64,000 nt of DNA from Liolophura sinensis (taxonomy: Eukaryota > Mollusca > Polyplacophora > Chitonida > Chitonidae). The stretch spans positions 21,629,853 through 21,693,852 of the forward strand of contig NC_088296.1 of assembly GCF_032854445.1 (NCBI RefSeq). Direction: 5' to 3'. Shown piece after piece: positions 44,350 to 55,545 of this stretch. The notes under the pieces are model-generated. The model worked only from the letters and a program-made list of their open reading frames with translations. It was not told where the DNA came from and searched no databases. How positions within the stretch are numbered: the first letter of the stretch is position 1; every line of letters begins with the position of its first letter. The translations under genes and the position numbers were made by a program.

Positions 44350-45416
44350 CTGAAAGTTAGAAAAGAAAAATATAATTAAAGACGAACAGCACAAAGATTA
44401 AAACTAGAACGGCGGCGACAGTGTGATGGCCATAGGTATTAGAGTATTTGTCATTTTATTCAATAAAGATTCTCTGGAGTCATTATTCAATTTGAGCAGT
44501 CCTTTAACTGAACAGTTATAGAGCCTACTTATCGGAGTAGTAAATTCATCGTATTGATCACAATTGATTGCCACACTCTGATTTAATTCTTCATTGTTGC
44601 GGCAAAGTATTACTGGAGACCAACAACACTTCTTTACGTCTTCTTCGTTAAGTACTAGCTACAATATTAAGGAGAATGTTTGCTGTGGAAAATAATTTTA
44701 ACTTCTGATAAAAACAGAGAGCTGCGCCTTCCATCACGGCTTCAGAGGCATGGCGACCAAAACTTTCGTAACAAATAACGAAAAAGTGTGAATTGTGGAA
44801 AATTCGTTTTTGTCACAGTGAGGTTTTTTATGTACGAGTGCCAACCTGGTATGAGCAACTGTACAAATTTCATATACATTATATTTATGAATATTTCACT
44901 GATACGACACCAGCCACCATTATGGTGGGAGAAGATTGAGCAAGTTACTTCTTATCGATTTAAAGTCACGCATAATACGTTCAATACTTGCATTACACGC
45001 CACGAGACGATATGGCTGAAATAATGCTAGCGGGGTGTTAACTCGGAGAGATTCATTGAGAAAATACATGCATAAAATGTTTAACAACAACCTACTAATT
45101 ATACCATTACACATGCTTTTTCTGTCCCCTAAGTCTCTTTTTTGTCTCGTAAATACGTGTTGTTTTTTTAGGCACGGCTCACAAGATGATCGCCAGGTAA
45201 CTTAAAATGTCCTCACAAATATCCTATAAGTTGTATATTTCTACGGAAAGAATGTTCTGTTCCAAAACATGCGTTTAAACAAAGAATAGCAACTGTTGTT
45301 ATGCGCACAGAATGAGATGTTAATTCCTGTTAATACTTTATACCATGGAATGCATACAATTAAATATGTCCTTGGAATCGTGGAATTCAATAACAGAAGT
45401 GCATTTGCCTACTTAC
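44350..45416. other. MFS pseudogene B intron 2
   Basis: Contains a partial R1 repeat (44385-44530, minus) and a SINE scrap (about 44880-44940). A LINE/SINE tail block (44995-45035, GACGATATGGCTGAAATAAT) is also present. No gene is seen in the rest. Confidence 0.45.
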
Positions 45417-45611
45417 ACATGAAACGTTGTATGCAACACACCCACACTGACCTTGAGTGCATAAACTCCCTGTATACAGCCTCAAGGCCAAACAGTCCGC
45501 TGGTGAGAGGTAGGGCAATCCAGATAACAACAAACGTTGTAAAGTACCCGAGAAGGATTTCTATGAAAGCCAGCCCAAATCGAGCACAACCCATTGAGGC
45601 TACAGCTTCAA
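45417..45611 (-). pseudogene. MFS gene B, exon 2, acceptor lost
   Basis: Paralogue of 12938-13144, reading FIEILLGYFTTFVVIWIALP with a four-residue in-frame deletion, and the conserved REFMHSR. The donor GTAAGT at 45411-45416 is intact. At the acceptor the minus strand reads TTGGCGG where gene A has TTGCAG, so the AG is destroyed. Confidence 0.8.
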
Positions 45612-45718
45612 CCGCCAATAGAAGAAAAATCGAGTAAACAAATATTTTAAGTCGTTATATATCTTGGATTTATTTTTTCATCTGATACGTGGTAAATGCG
45701 TACAGAATTTATACTCAT

Positions 45719-46230
45719 TCACTTATTTGATTCTTGTTTAACACCATACCTAAGATCGTTCCACCACCAAGGCCAGGAATACACACTCACATGACATGTC
45801 AAATCTTTCAATAAAATATCGAATGTGTAGAACCTTTGTCGAACTTGAGTAAAGACTATAACGAACTTGGGCACGGTCGACGCATGAAACACACTCGACA
45901 GAATGTCTCCATCGATGACAAAATTGTGTGCTAAAACGTTATAACTACTAAGCCTTCTGCGGGACATCCCATGAATATGGGAATTAAAGTCAATAATGAT
46001 GTATATCGTTCATCTTTCAAACGATAACACATATACTTAAAAATATTTGTCCTAAATTCAGACACTAGTTAGGAATACAGGCTTATGTAGGTCATCTTCA
46101 GCCCTTCCATCAGCATGTGCGACTGTGCTTCCACGGATACGAATATGGCACGGAATCTTTACCACTTTTGTAATTTCATAAGTACGGCTGCTGTTTATAG
46201 ACGTAATGAATGCTTAAATTTCTAATCTCT
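45719..46230 (-). mobile_element. Old LINE 3' fragment (RNase H tail)
   Basis: The minus strand encodes diverged pieces of the LINE C-terminus: LAHNFVIDGD, then FTQVRQRFYT (compare HNFILDG and FAHVQQRFYT in the other copies), and upstream a degenerate RNase H end (45990-46230). More decayed than the copies at 2.5-11 kb. Confidence 0.55.
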
Positions 46231-47612
46231 GTTGCCAGCTATCACACTGACGTCGCTGCTGTGCTTCTACTCTCCATGTTGTAGTCTTTATTCTATATAA
46301 TAACGGTATCAACCGGCATGATTCAGCTAGAGGGCTCAGCATCCCAGAGATCATACGTTTGCATTGTCTTAATGTAACTGAATATAAAATGTGATGACAA
46401 AACAGCATTTCGTATAATTCTAGGCCAGTGACCACTGTTACAGTGCATGTGACATAATTGCACTTATTTCACCTAATTCTGCTTAAACTGTGGCGCTAGA
46501 GATTATATAAGTTGCTAGTACTGACGCGATTCCATGAACAATTAGAATAAAACCCAGGTAGATTGGGAAGAAGCCGAATTTTACAGTTTACCTGTAAGAA
46601 CTGGCTAACTATCACACTGTCGTCGCTTGTACGGATTTATTTTCCCTGCTGTAGTTTTAAAACCGGTATTCTGCTGGTTGACTTCTCCGAGGTCTGGTGT
46701 GTTTAAAATAGTTTTAACGTTACTGTTCATTAATTGTGATGGTACAACAACATTTAAAAAAATCTACATTAGTTGTATATATTGTAATTGTACATTTGGC
46801 TGTACCTAATTCTGCTTAAGCCACGGGGATAGGGCATGTGGTACTATTTAATCATTTACATGGACAATTTATATCTGGAATGCCATTCATTTTTTCGGGT
46901 GGGGGGAGTTGTTATTAAATTTCATTAGGATTTAACGCTGCGTTGAAAAAAAGCATAATGTATCATTTGCACCACATATTTTTTTCTGGCCGACATAATA
47001 TTTGCCTCGGACATAATGTCACATATATTTGAAAGAATCAGCCATCGTAGTTATTCGTCACATAATCCCCCTTTCCTGGTAGGTACCGAGAGCGTGGTCG
47101 ACAAAATGATGAACACTAGCTTCCGCATTGACATGTTCCCTTTCTTGAACAGAAATGCAGTGCAGTAAAACCGGATCAGAGACGACAGTGCAATAGCTGC
47201 CAAATGGCCCACGTTACCGGCGAAATACGGTCGATTGTCAGTTTACCTCTTTTAATGTTTCTAGCTGTTAATTAAATTAATGACTACCTTGTAGCAAGTT
47301 ACACGCCCTTTAGCATCATGCCTTAAGCAGGAGTAGGTCAAAAAAAGGTTTGCACGTTAATTACAGTGCATCAGATGTCACTGGTGTAGAAATGTGCTGG
47401 AGGCGAAACTGCATCAAGTTGAATATACAACAGCATTAAACATCCCAGGCCTCTTGTTGTTTCACCGGGCAAATCACTCCGAGCAAAATCTCACGTCATG
47501 CGGACGAGGTAATGGGTCGTAATTATTCTTTTCTCTCAAGTCTTTTCACGGCTCAGTAGATAGACGTGAATATATACATATGAAATGTCACTGTCAAAAT
47601 GAAAAGTCTTAC
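46231..47612. other. MFS pseudogene B intron 1 with R1 repeats
   Basis: R1 copies at 46355-46640 (+), 46735-46880 (+, partial) and 47160-47345 (-). The rest is AT-rich with no gene seen. Confidence 0.5.
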
Positions 47613-47777
47613 CGTGAGTTTGAAGTTGAACGTTTCTTTTATAGCCACAGCATTTACGTTGTAGGACACATCTATCCCGTTGATCACAGCGCGAAACAGC
47701 CCGAGGATTACCCGGAGTTCAACAATGTCATCGTCCCTATTTTCACACAGCTTAACAACTCTCCCAGGCAACCACAT
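47613..47777 (-). pseudogene. MFS gene B, first exon, frame-broken
   Basis: Paralogue of exons 1a/1b (VILGLFRAVINGIDVSYNV, then KETFNF). The donor GTAAGA at 47607-47612 is present, but a 4-bp deletion just before it (FNFKLT in place of FNFTQTQ) changes the splice phase from 1 to 0, so joining to exon 2 would shift the frame. The conserved start ATG of gene A is not in frame here. Confidence 0.75.
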
Positions 47778-48199
47778 AATCCTTAGAAAACTGCACTAAT
47801 TCATTCCGCTCTAATTACGACATTTCATATTTTAAGGCAGAACTTTCTCAATTTTTGCACTTACAGACCCGAAGTATGAAACGCAAAACAAGCCTTTTGT
47901 ACCCTTCCATAAATCATAAAGTCACATAAAGCATTTAAATAAAATATCTGTGTCAGTTACATGTTGTGATGATGTTCAGTAATATACACTACGACTTCTT
48001 CTGCACCTTCTTTTCCATGCCATTGTACTATACATCGACGAGACCTGATCCCTTTGCATTGGTTTAATGTGATTGAATATCAAGTTTAGTGACATGGTGC
48101 TACACATGGTCGACGAATAGACCTGATGAGATGGTCAGCTCGCGGAATGTTTTCCCACTTCTGTGTGAGCGCTAAACTCAACTCTGCGATGATATTGGG
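47778..48199. other. No gene seen
   Basis: AT-rich sequence upstream of the MFS pseudogene first exon; a weak R1-like piece lies around 48050-48090. No recognisable coding region. Confidence 0.35.
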
Positions 48200-48219
48200 A
48201 AGTCGCCGACGAAGACGCC

Positions 48220-48985
48220 GGTCGCTTCTCTGAGGCGATTTTTTTTAGCAGTTTTTTGGATTTTAAAAGAAATGACAAGTTTATCTGACAAATATCAAAA
48301 TTGCCTTGTTCCCGGGGACGTGGTCGTAGTGTAAACCATGGAGTGTAAAATAACAGAAGCGGTGACAGTGTGATACGAGAGATTCTGGACGCTCTGCCCA
48401 TATTTACTTACAAGAGAATTATACTCATTGTAAAACGTAAGAAACTTAGCGTGAAGGCGTTTTGCAGTAAATAACTTGTGTCACAAGTACATGTACGAGA
48501 GTGGGTTAGCTTTACACCAAACACGCTTTTACATGAATACGCTGGCCAGTCGAGCACTTCAACATTTTCAGCCTGTTGAAATGCTCTGCATGTAGAAACA
48601 ACATGGTGACGGGCACTGTCGTGTTGAAATGTTACCCCCAGAGCACCGGACAAATGGAACGACCATGGGGAGTTGGAGCGGTCTAAGGGCTTACAAATTC
48701 GCTTCTCTGAGGCGGTTTTTTTCCAGTTTTTTTGATTTTAAAATAATGATAAGTTTATCTGACAAATATCAAAATTGCCTTGTTCCCGGGGACGTGGTCG
48801 TAATATAAACCATGGCGTGTAAAATAACAGCAGTGGTGACAGTGTGATACGAGAAATTCTGGACTCTCTGCCTATATTTACTTACAAGAGAATTATACTC
48901 ATTGTAAAACTAAAGAAACTTAGTGTAAAGGCGTTTTGTAGTAAATAACGTGTGTCACAAGTACACGTACGAGAGTGTGTACGAA
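48220..48985. repeat. Local duplication, two ~280-bp copies
   Basis: 48220-48497 and 48700-48985 are direct copies (shared CGCTTCTCTGAGGCG, then TTATCTGACAAATATCAAAA, TTGTTCCCGGGGACGTGGTC and GTGTCACAAGTACA) about 480 bases apart. They differ by scattered substitutions and small indels. No coding role is visible. Confidence 0.75.
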
Positions 48986-49594
48986 AACTTTATACGAAAC
49001 ACCTCGGCTCCCTTAACACATAAAACCAGACGCATTTTGTTCAGCTGTAAGTTAACCGCTTTTTGCCCCGAATTCATAGCTTCTTAGTTTTCACGTAGTG
49101 TTGGAAACTACGCAGCCATCGAGTCCATATTTGATAAGGATGCGCGGGATCTCCATGTGCTTTGAACGGGCCAAAACTCGCGAACTCGATCTGACACATT
49201 TCCGTCCAGTTTGTCAAGTATTCAATCAATTTACACTGTTCAACCTGTAACAGGTTTACGGATGTTTTTACTTGTCGCCAAATGAAGACATTTGCACGAG
49301 TCCTCTAAAGTAACGAATCGAACGCACAGATTTAACTCAGAGAAAACTTGGCTTCTGTCCGTGACTCACTCTACAGCTGACTCGCCACATCCTGGTCGCA
49401 ATGATACACAATATAGCGTGTCAATATTTACTAGAATTCTGTCCCTTTAGTCACATAGTCCTACAGTACAGTTGTAAATGTTAGCTTTTGTGTCAAACAA
49501 GTCAAATAAATCTATATGTTAAAGTCAAATTAAGTATAATTTTGGTATTAAACGCCAGGCCTAAATCATTCCATTCACCATGCCTCTTTTCAAT
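48986..49594. other. No gene seen
   Basis: No recognisable reading frame, RNA gene or repeat of the families listed. Confidence 0.35.
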
Positions 49595-49860
49595 TTGATT
49601 GTATGTTAAATGTAACGAAAACACATCATTTGGAGTACCGGTAGTTCTAGAAGTAATTGTGCCTCGCCCAGATGTCAGGGCGGCGTGTAATTTACTACTT
49701 GTTAAGCAATTGCATGAACAGTTGGAATAAAACCCTAATTGGGGTAAATTGACAAGGGGTAGTATTACATTGGTTATGTGTGACTATTCGACAGCTATCA
49801 AACTCGTCTCTGCTCTGTTTTTTTCGTTCTTTGTTTCCATGCTGTTCGTCGTAATTACAT
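49595..49860 (+). repeat. Dispersed repeat R1
   Basis: R1 copy with TTAAATGTAACGAAAACA, GGAATAAAACCCTAA and GGGGTAAATTGACAA blocks, ending in a CTCTGCTCTGTTTTT stretch. Confidence 0.5.
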
Positions 49861-49974
49861 GTATATTAAATAAAGACAAAACCCAATATTGGTATTCAAA
49901 TTATTTGTGTTGAAGACACTATTAGCTACCTCTTTTGCGTTTCTACGGCATGCACACTCTTGCGAATATTCCGT

Positions 49975-50705
49975 GACATGCTATTGCTTGTATTCCATGG
50001 TTCACGACAGGCTGATGCTTGTATTCCACTGTTCGTGACATGCTGATGCTCGTATTTTACTGTTTACGCCGTGCATATTTGTGACAGTATTCCTCTTTTT
50101 TACCTCACTGATGATTATAATCCACTGTTCACGACATGCTGATGCTTGTATTCCATTGTTCACGACAGGCTGATGCTTGTATTCCACTGTTCGTGACATG
50201 CTGATGCTCATATTTTACTGTTTACGCCGTGCATATTTGTGATAGTATTCCTCTTTTTACCTCACTGATGATTATAATCCACTGTTCACGACATGCTGAT
50301 GCTTGTATTCCATTGTTCACGACAGGCTGATGTTTGTATTTCATTGTTCACGACAGGCCGATGCTTGTATTCCACTGGCATATTTGTGACAGTATTCCTC
50401 TTTTTACCTCACTGGTGATTATAATCCACTGTTCACGACATGCTGATGCTTGTATTCCATTGTTCACGACATGATGGTGCGTGTATTCCAGTGTTCACAA
50501 CATGCTAATGTTTGTATTCCAGTATTCAGGACATGCTAATGCTTGTATTCCATTGTTCACGACAGGATGGTGCTTGTATTCCACTGTTCACGACATGCTA
50601 ATGCTTGTATTCCACTGTTCACGATATGCTGATGCTTGTGTTCCATTGTTCACGACAGGCTGGTGCTTGTATTCCACTGTTCACGATATGCTGATGCCAG
50701 GGGTC
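49975..50705 (+). repeat. 31-bp minisatellite with a ~138-bp higher-order unit
   Basis: Tandem units built on GATGCTTGTATTCCA followed by CTGTTCACGACATGCT, 31 bp in period. In the first half, groups of units are interrupted by a different block (TTACCTCACTGATGATTATA and GCATATTTGTGA), and the whole ~138-bp group repeats (50075-50210 and 50211-50340, then a shortened third). Open frames through it are repeat artefacts. It ends about 360 bases before the SLC6 exon start. Confidence 0.8.
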
Positions 50706-51064
50706 TTTTTCTGCACAGATCTCTGTATTATAAGGTTTTGTATATCTTTTGTATATTATACAAAATATTGAAACAAGGCATTCTAGGCCCTGACATATAT
50801 TTTTTTGCAAATCTTGCCACAAAAGTTGACATCATTAGCTGTATGACCTTTTATACACTTCGTCTCATCTCGCTTATGTTTCTCATCAAATATAAGGCCT
50901 TGGCTTGGGTATGTTCAGTGTTGCATGAGTCAACATACGCTCTACATCTAGGCTGCTCCAGTAGGCTATATAACATGAGAAACGTATTCTTCTCAGCGTA
51001 TGCTTTATCACACCGTGTTACACATTGAGAACTGTGTAACAGTACTTCATTCCGTGCCATAATA
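50706..51064 (+). other. 5' flank of the SLC6 exon
   Basis: Probable 5' UTR/promoter zone of the exon at 51065. No TATA box that I would defend. No other gene is seen. Confidence 0.35.
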
Positions 51065-51221
51065 ATGAAGTCGGAAACCGAAGTGAAATTGTCCAGCGAG
51101 TATCGCTATAAACGTGGCAAATGGAAGAGGTCGATAGAGTTTATCTTGATGTCTCTTGGCTTTTCTGTAGGTTTGGGTACGCTATGGAGATTCCCATATA
51201 TGTGCAAAGGAAATGGAGGGG
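51065..51221 (+). CDS. SLC6 sodium:neurotransmitter symporter, first coding exon
   Basis: A 157-bp exon with an ATG at 51065-51067 and a strong donor GTAAGT at 51222-51227 (phase 1). It encodes about 52 residues: a polar N-terminal tail ([16 protein letters not shown]), then the signature start of SLC6 transporters. There [20 protein letters not shown] forms helix 1, with the GLG and WRFPY residues of the sodium/substrate site, and it ends in CKGNGGG. SLC6 genes commonly split at or near the NGGG motif. Residues of the fingerprint (G-VGLG--WRFPY--NGGG) are intact. No later exon is visible: a gypsy element starts 179 bases after the donor and the sequence beyond it belongs to the inverted repeat. 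It may be an orphan exon of a broken gene. Substrate (amino acid or amine) is unknown. Confidence 0.85.
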
Positions 51222-51399
51222 GTAAGTTACACTGATAAATCACTTACCGGTAATAATTTATGATATTCCTGTTGTCCTTAAAAACACACTTTTAGTTGTA
51301 ATTTCTATCACACTTCTAAACTTAAAGCATGAGCAATGCTTTATAGAGCACATATACTCTTTTAATTCAGAACAAATATTCTATTAGACTAACAGGATA
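51222..51399 (+). other. Intron start after the SLC6 exon
   Basis: Short AT-rich sequence between the SLC6 donor and the truncated LTR. No other feature. Confidence 0.4.
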
Positions 51400-51475
51400 T
51401 TCTTTTGTGCGGCTAAACTGTCGTGTATTTCGAACAAGCCATCTCTTTATAATAAAGACAGTTTGGGTCGTAACA
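51400..51475 (+). repeat. 5' LTR, last 76 bp only
   Basis: Matches the end of the 3' LTR (56241-56316) with two mismatches and ends in the same TAACA. About 695 bp of the LTR, including its promoter region, is absent. Confidence 0.8.
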
Positions 51476-51478
51476 AAT

Positions 51479-51495
51479 TGGGGGCTTGTCCGGGA
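51479..51495 (+). promoter_or_regulatory. Primer-binding site, tRNA-Pro type
   Basis: TGGGGGCTTGTCCGGGA begins three bases after the LTR end. It is complementary in type to the 3' end of tRNA-Pro (same class of site as in murine gammaretroviruses, with one difference in the part I can compare). Confidence 0.7.
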
Positions 51496-51593
51496 GGTGA
51501 ATTTGAATTGGAACTGAAAGGATTTTGTGTAAGTTGTGTCATTTTTCTAGTCTTTGACTTTGTAGTAAATTTTGCCAGCAGATTTTATTCATC

Positions 51594-54500
51594 ATGTCGG
51601 ATTTTAAGCCCGACGAGTTTATGGAAGCGCCAGATCAGGATATTTTTGATGTGTTAAATAAGAATGATTTGTATGCTTTAAGCAAGTACCTGAATCTTAA
51701 TATCAAAAGATCCTTATGCAAGAAAGATATGCAGTTTAGTATTGCTAAGTGTTTGGTAGAATTACAGGAGTTTGATGAATGTGCATTAGATGCGTACAGG
51801 CCTGAGGGCGATAATTCCACTGTAATAAAACTGAAGGAGTTAGAACTGAAGGAAAAGGAAAATGAAAGATTGTTTAAAGAGAAAGAAAATGAAAAAGAAA
51901 GACTGCTTAAAGAAAAGGAAAATGAAAGATTGTTTAAAGAAAAGGAAGATGAAAGGTTGTTTAGAGAAAGGGAAAATGAAAGAGTGTTCGAACTGGAGAA
52001 ATTGAGACTTCAGAGCGAAATTGAAGCAAGGGAACTAGAAGGAGATAGGTCTGGCTTAAGTTTTTCTGATATGCCTCCAAAATTTGACGTCGCTAGAAAC
52101 ATAAAATTGGTGCCACAATTTCGTGAAACTGATGTAGATAAATATTTTCTACAGTTTGAGAAGATTGCTCAGAATTTAGAGTGGCCTAAAAAGTTTTGGA
52201 CTACCATTTTACAGAGTGTGTTAACTGGCAAAGCTATGGATATATACACAGAGTTATCAACAGAACAGGCTGCAGATTATGATTTTGTGAAAGATGTTAT
52301 CTTAAAAAGATATGAGCTTGTGCCAGAGGCCTATCGGCAGAAGTTTAGAAATTTTGAGAAAAGAGATCGGACTTACATTGAATTTGCTAGGCAGAAGGAA
52401 CAATTGTTTGAGCGGTGGTGTTATGCTAAAAGCGTAGATAATGATTATGAAAAGTTGAAACAGATCATTCTGATTGAAGACTTTAAAAGGTGTATTAATG
52501 ATGATGTCAGAACTTTCATTGATTACAAAGAGGCTGATACTTTAGAAGCAACAGCCACTATGGCCGATACATACACGGTTAAACATAAGGTCTCATTTCA
52601 GAAAAAGCCGTCTACATTTAGAAAGCCTCAACCTTTTTTCAGCGGTTCATTTGACTCAAATTCAGGCCCGCCGAAACAGGCTCAAAATTTTGACAAATCA
52701 GGTGATCAAAGAAGGCCTGTTAATTCGAACACTACTCAACGAAGGTCTGACCATGCATTTACTGATAGACAGTTTAGCAGGGTTACATGTAATTTTTGTA
52801 GGAAGCCAGGCCATGTCATACCAAAGTGTTATGCTTTAAAGAGAAGGCAAGAACAGGAGGGTGGCTCCAAGCCTACTGGTTTGTGTGTTACTGCTAAAAA
52901 GTCTGATATAGTGAACAATGTTGATGCATTTGATTATGTTAAGACTCCACCAGTAGATTGTAAACAGAATTCACAGGATAATGTTATGAAGGTTTTTGAG
53001 CCATTTATTTGTGACGGTAAAGTCTCACTTAAAAGTGACATGTCTTGTGATACAAAGATCAGGGTGTTAAGAGATACTGGAGCTTCTCAGTCTTTATTGT
53101 TACAAGATGTTTTGCCATTTTCTGATGAGTCATATTCTGGATCAAATGTATTAATTAGAGGTGTAAGCTCTGCTGAATTTGAATCTGTGCCTCTTCACAA
53201 AGCTTACGTGTCATCAGATATTATTTCGGGTCCTGTTACTGTCGGCATTAGGCCTACTTTGCCTTTTAAAGGAATTCATCTACTACTTGGCAATGATCTT
53301 GCTTGTGACAAAGTAATAGTTAATCCTTTTGTGACTGATAAACCTTGTTTAAATCAAACTGTTGATCCTGTTGAGAAAGAAATTCCAGATTTGTATCCCT
53401 CTTGTGCTGTAACGAGGTCTATGTCAAACAAACTTTCTGATAACGGCAAAAACACAGTAACGGACTTACAAGATACATTTCTTACACAAATGTTTACTCA
53501 AGGCGACTCCATTGATAATGATGAATCAGACCATTGTACACCTAGTGACATATCACATGTTTCTAAACATCATCTTGTAACTGAACAGCATAAAGACCCA
53601 GAAATTTCATGTTTGTTTGACAGAGCTCTCGATGATTGTGTTATTTCATCTGAACCTGTGTGTTATTATGTCAAGTCTGATATACTTATGCGTAAATGGA
53701 GACCACCTGATGTGTCTGTTGATGATGACTGGGCTGTTAAACATCAGATTGTTGTACCTAAGGCATACCGAACTGAAATTTTACGTATGGCACATGAAAT
53801 GCCATTAGCTGGTCACTTGGGTGTTAACAAGACCTACTACAGGATACTGAACCACTTCTTTTGGCCAGGATTAAAGGGAGATGTAACCCAGTTTTGTAAA
53901 TCATGTCATACATGCCAGGTAGTGGGTAAGCCTAATCAGACTATTCCATTAGAGCCTGTACCAGCTTTTCAAGAGCCATTCAGCAAAATATTGATTGATT
54001 GTGTAGGCCCTCTACCTAAGACAAAGTCTGGGAATCAGTATGTGTTAACTATTATGTGTACAGCAACCAGATTTCCCGAAGCTGTTACTTTAAGGAATAT
54101 AAACACCAAGTCTGTTGTAAAAGCTTTAACAAAGTTCTTTACTCTGTTTGGTTTACCCAAATCCATACAGTCTGATCAAGGTTCAAACTTTATGTCTGGT
54201 ATTTTTCAGCAAGTTATGTACCATTTAGGCATTAAACAATACAAGTCGTCTGCCTACCACCCAGAAAGTCAAGGTGCAATTGAAAGATTTCATCAAACAT
54301 TAAAGAACATGATTAAGACTTATTGCTATGATACAGAGAAAGACTGGGATGAAGGTATTCCATTTCTTATGTTTGCTGTTTGAGAGTCAGTACAAGAATC
54401 ATTGGGTTTCAGTCCATTTGATTTAGTATTTGGACATACTGTTAGAGGACATTTGTTAATTTACATGGAACAGTTTCTCAGTGATGACACAAGTAATGTA

Positions 54501-55430
54501 AATCTTTTGGATTATGTATCTGATTTTCGTGCTAAGCCTGTCAGAGCATGTGAATTGGCTAAAGCCAATCTTGAATGTACTCAGAAGAATATGAAACGTA
54601 GATATGATGCGAAATCTGTTGTTCGGTCATTTCAACCTGGTCAGAAAGTTTTAGTATTGTTACCTGTACCTGTTAAATGCTTTGATGTCAGATATTTTGG
54701 TCCATATGTTGTTGACAAAAAGCTGAGTGAGCTTAACTATGTTGTTAAAACACCTGATCGGCGCAAATCAAGTCAGTTATGTCATATTAACATGCTGAAA
54801 CCCTATGTAAACAGAAGTGACACCGACAACACTGCTGTACATTCTGTTAATGTTGTTGCTGCTGACATTGACCAGAGTTGCTGTAATACAGATGATATTG
54901 GCGAACAGTTGGTTGATTCTAAGCTCAATTCTTCAAAGCGTCAGAATTCGGGTGTCTTAAAACAACTTGATTCTAAACTGCAACATCTGGAACCCATTCA
55001 GCAACAGCAACTGTCTGAACTTGTTTTTGAGTTTTCACATTTGTTTCCGGATGTACCATGAAGAACTGATGTCATTTTTCATGATGTTGCTGTAGGTGCT
55101 GTTTTGCTTCAGGAGGACAATATTGGTGTTGATCATCCAATTTGTTTCTTTTCCCGTAAACTTAACAAGTTTCAGAGAAATTATTCAACTGTTGAAAAAG
55201 AATGTTTGTCTGTTATTTTAGCTCTGCAACATTTTGAAGTTTATGTAACAGTTTCGAGACAACCTGTGATTGTAAATACTGATCACAATCCACTTGTGTT
55301 TCTACAGAAAGTTAAGGGAAAGAATCAGAGATTGTTACGGTGGAGTTTGTTGTTGCAGGAATACAATCTTGAAATCAAACATGTAAAGGGAAAAGATAAT
55401 GTTATTGCAGATTGCTTGTCTCGTGTATAA
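51594..55430 (+). pseudogene. Gag-protease-integrase-RNase H polyprotein, RT missing
   Basis: A single frame of 1278 codons plus stop, interrupted by TGA at 54381-54383 and 55059-55061. Residues ~80-145 are a K/E/R coiled coil with repeated KEKENERLFKEKE. Gag core is ~155-330. The CCHC knuckle CNFCRKPGHVIPKC is at ~400. Protease has RDTGASQSLL at ~493 and a LLGNDLACDKV block near 565. Integrase has an HHCC zinc-binding region (GHLGVNKTYY...CKSCHTCQ, ~735-780), and the DDE triad is Asp802 (LIDCVGP), Asp861 (QSDQGSNF) and Glu897 (AIERFHQ) with the standard 35-residue spacing. GPY/F module: FGPYVV, ~1040. Then LFPDVP, the usual start of the RT, is followed within 15 codons by VGAVLLQED of RNase H. 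The whole RT and the first RNase H Asp are gone. The remaining RNase H residues (EKECLS, NTDHNP, ADCLSR) are intact. Confidence 0.85.
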
Positions 55431-55533
55431 GTTGTGTATAAATGCTTAATTACATGTGGTTTTACAATGTTGTATATAATATTGTTTAACATATATTGTA
55501 AGTAAAAAAAAGTTAGGAAAACTTTTTTTTCTT

Positions 55534-55545
55534 GAAGGGTGGGTG
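55534..55545 (+). promoter_or_regulatory. Polypurine tract
   Basis: GAAGGGTGGGTG lies directly before the 3' LTR start TGTTATG, the expected position of the second-strand primer. Confidence 0.6.

Noticed and set aside
49975-50705. Regularly spaced repeats that could suggest a CRISPR array
   Set aside because: The units are contiguous 31-bp tandem repeats with no unique spacers, and everything else in the window is from an animal genome.
50481-51028. Open frames of 96 and 130 codons over the minisatellite
   Set aside because: They simply translate the 31-bp repeat, which has open frames by composition; no domain or splice context.
51594-54383. Treating the 929-codon frame as a host gene
   Set aside because: CCHC knuckle, DTGAS protease, D,D35E integrase, primer site and LTRs show a retrotransposon.
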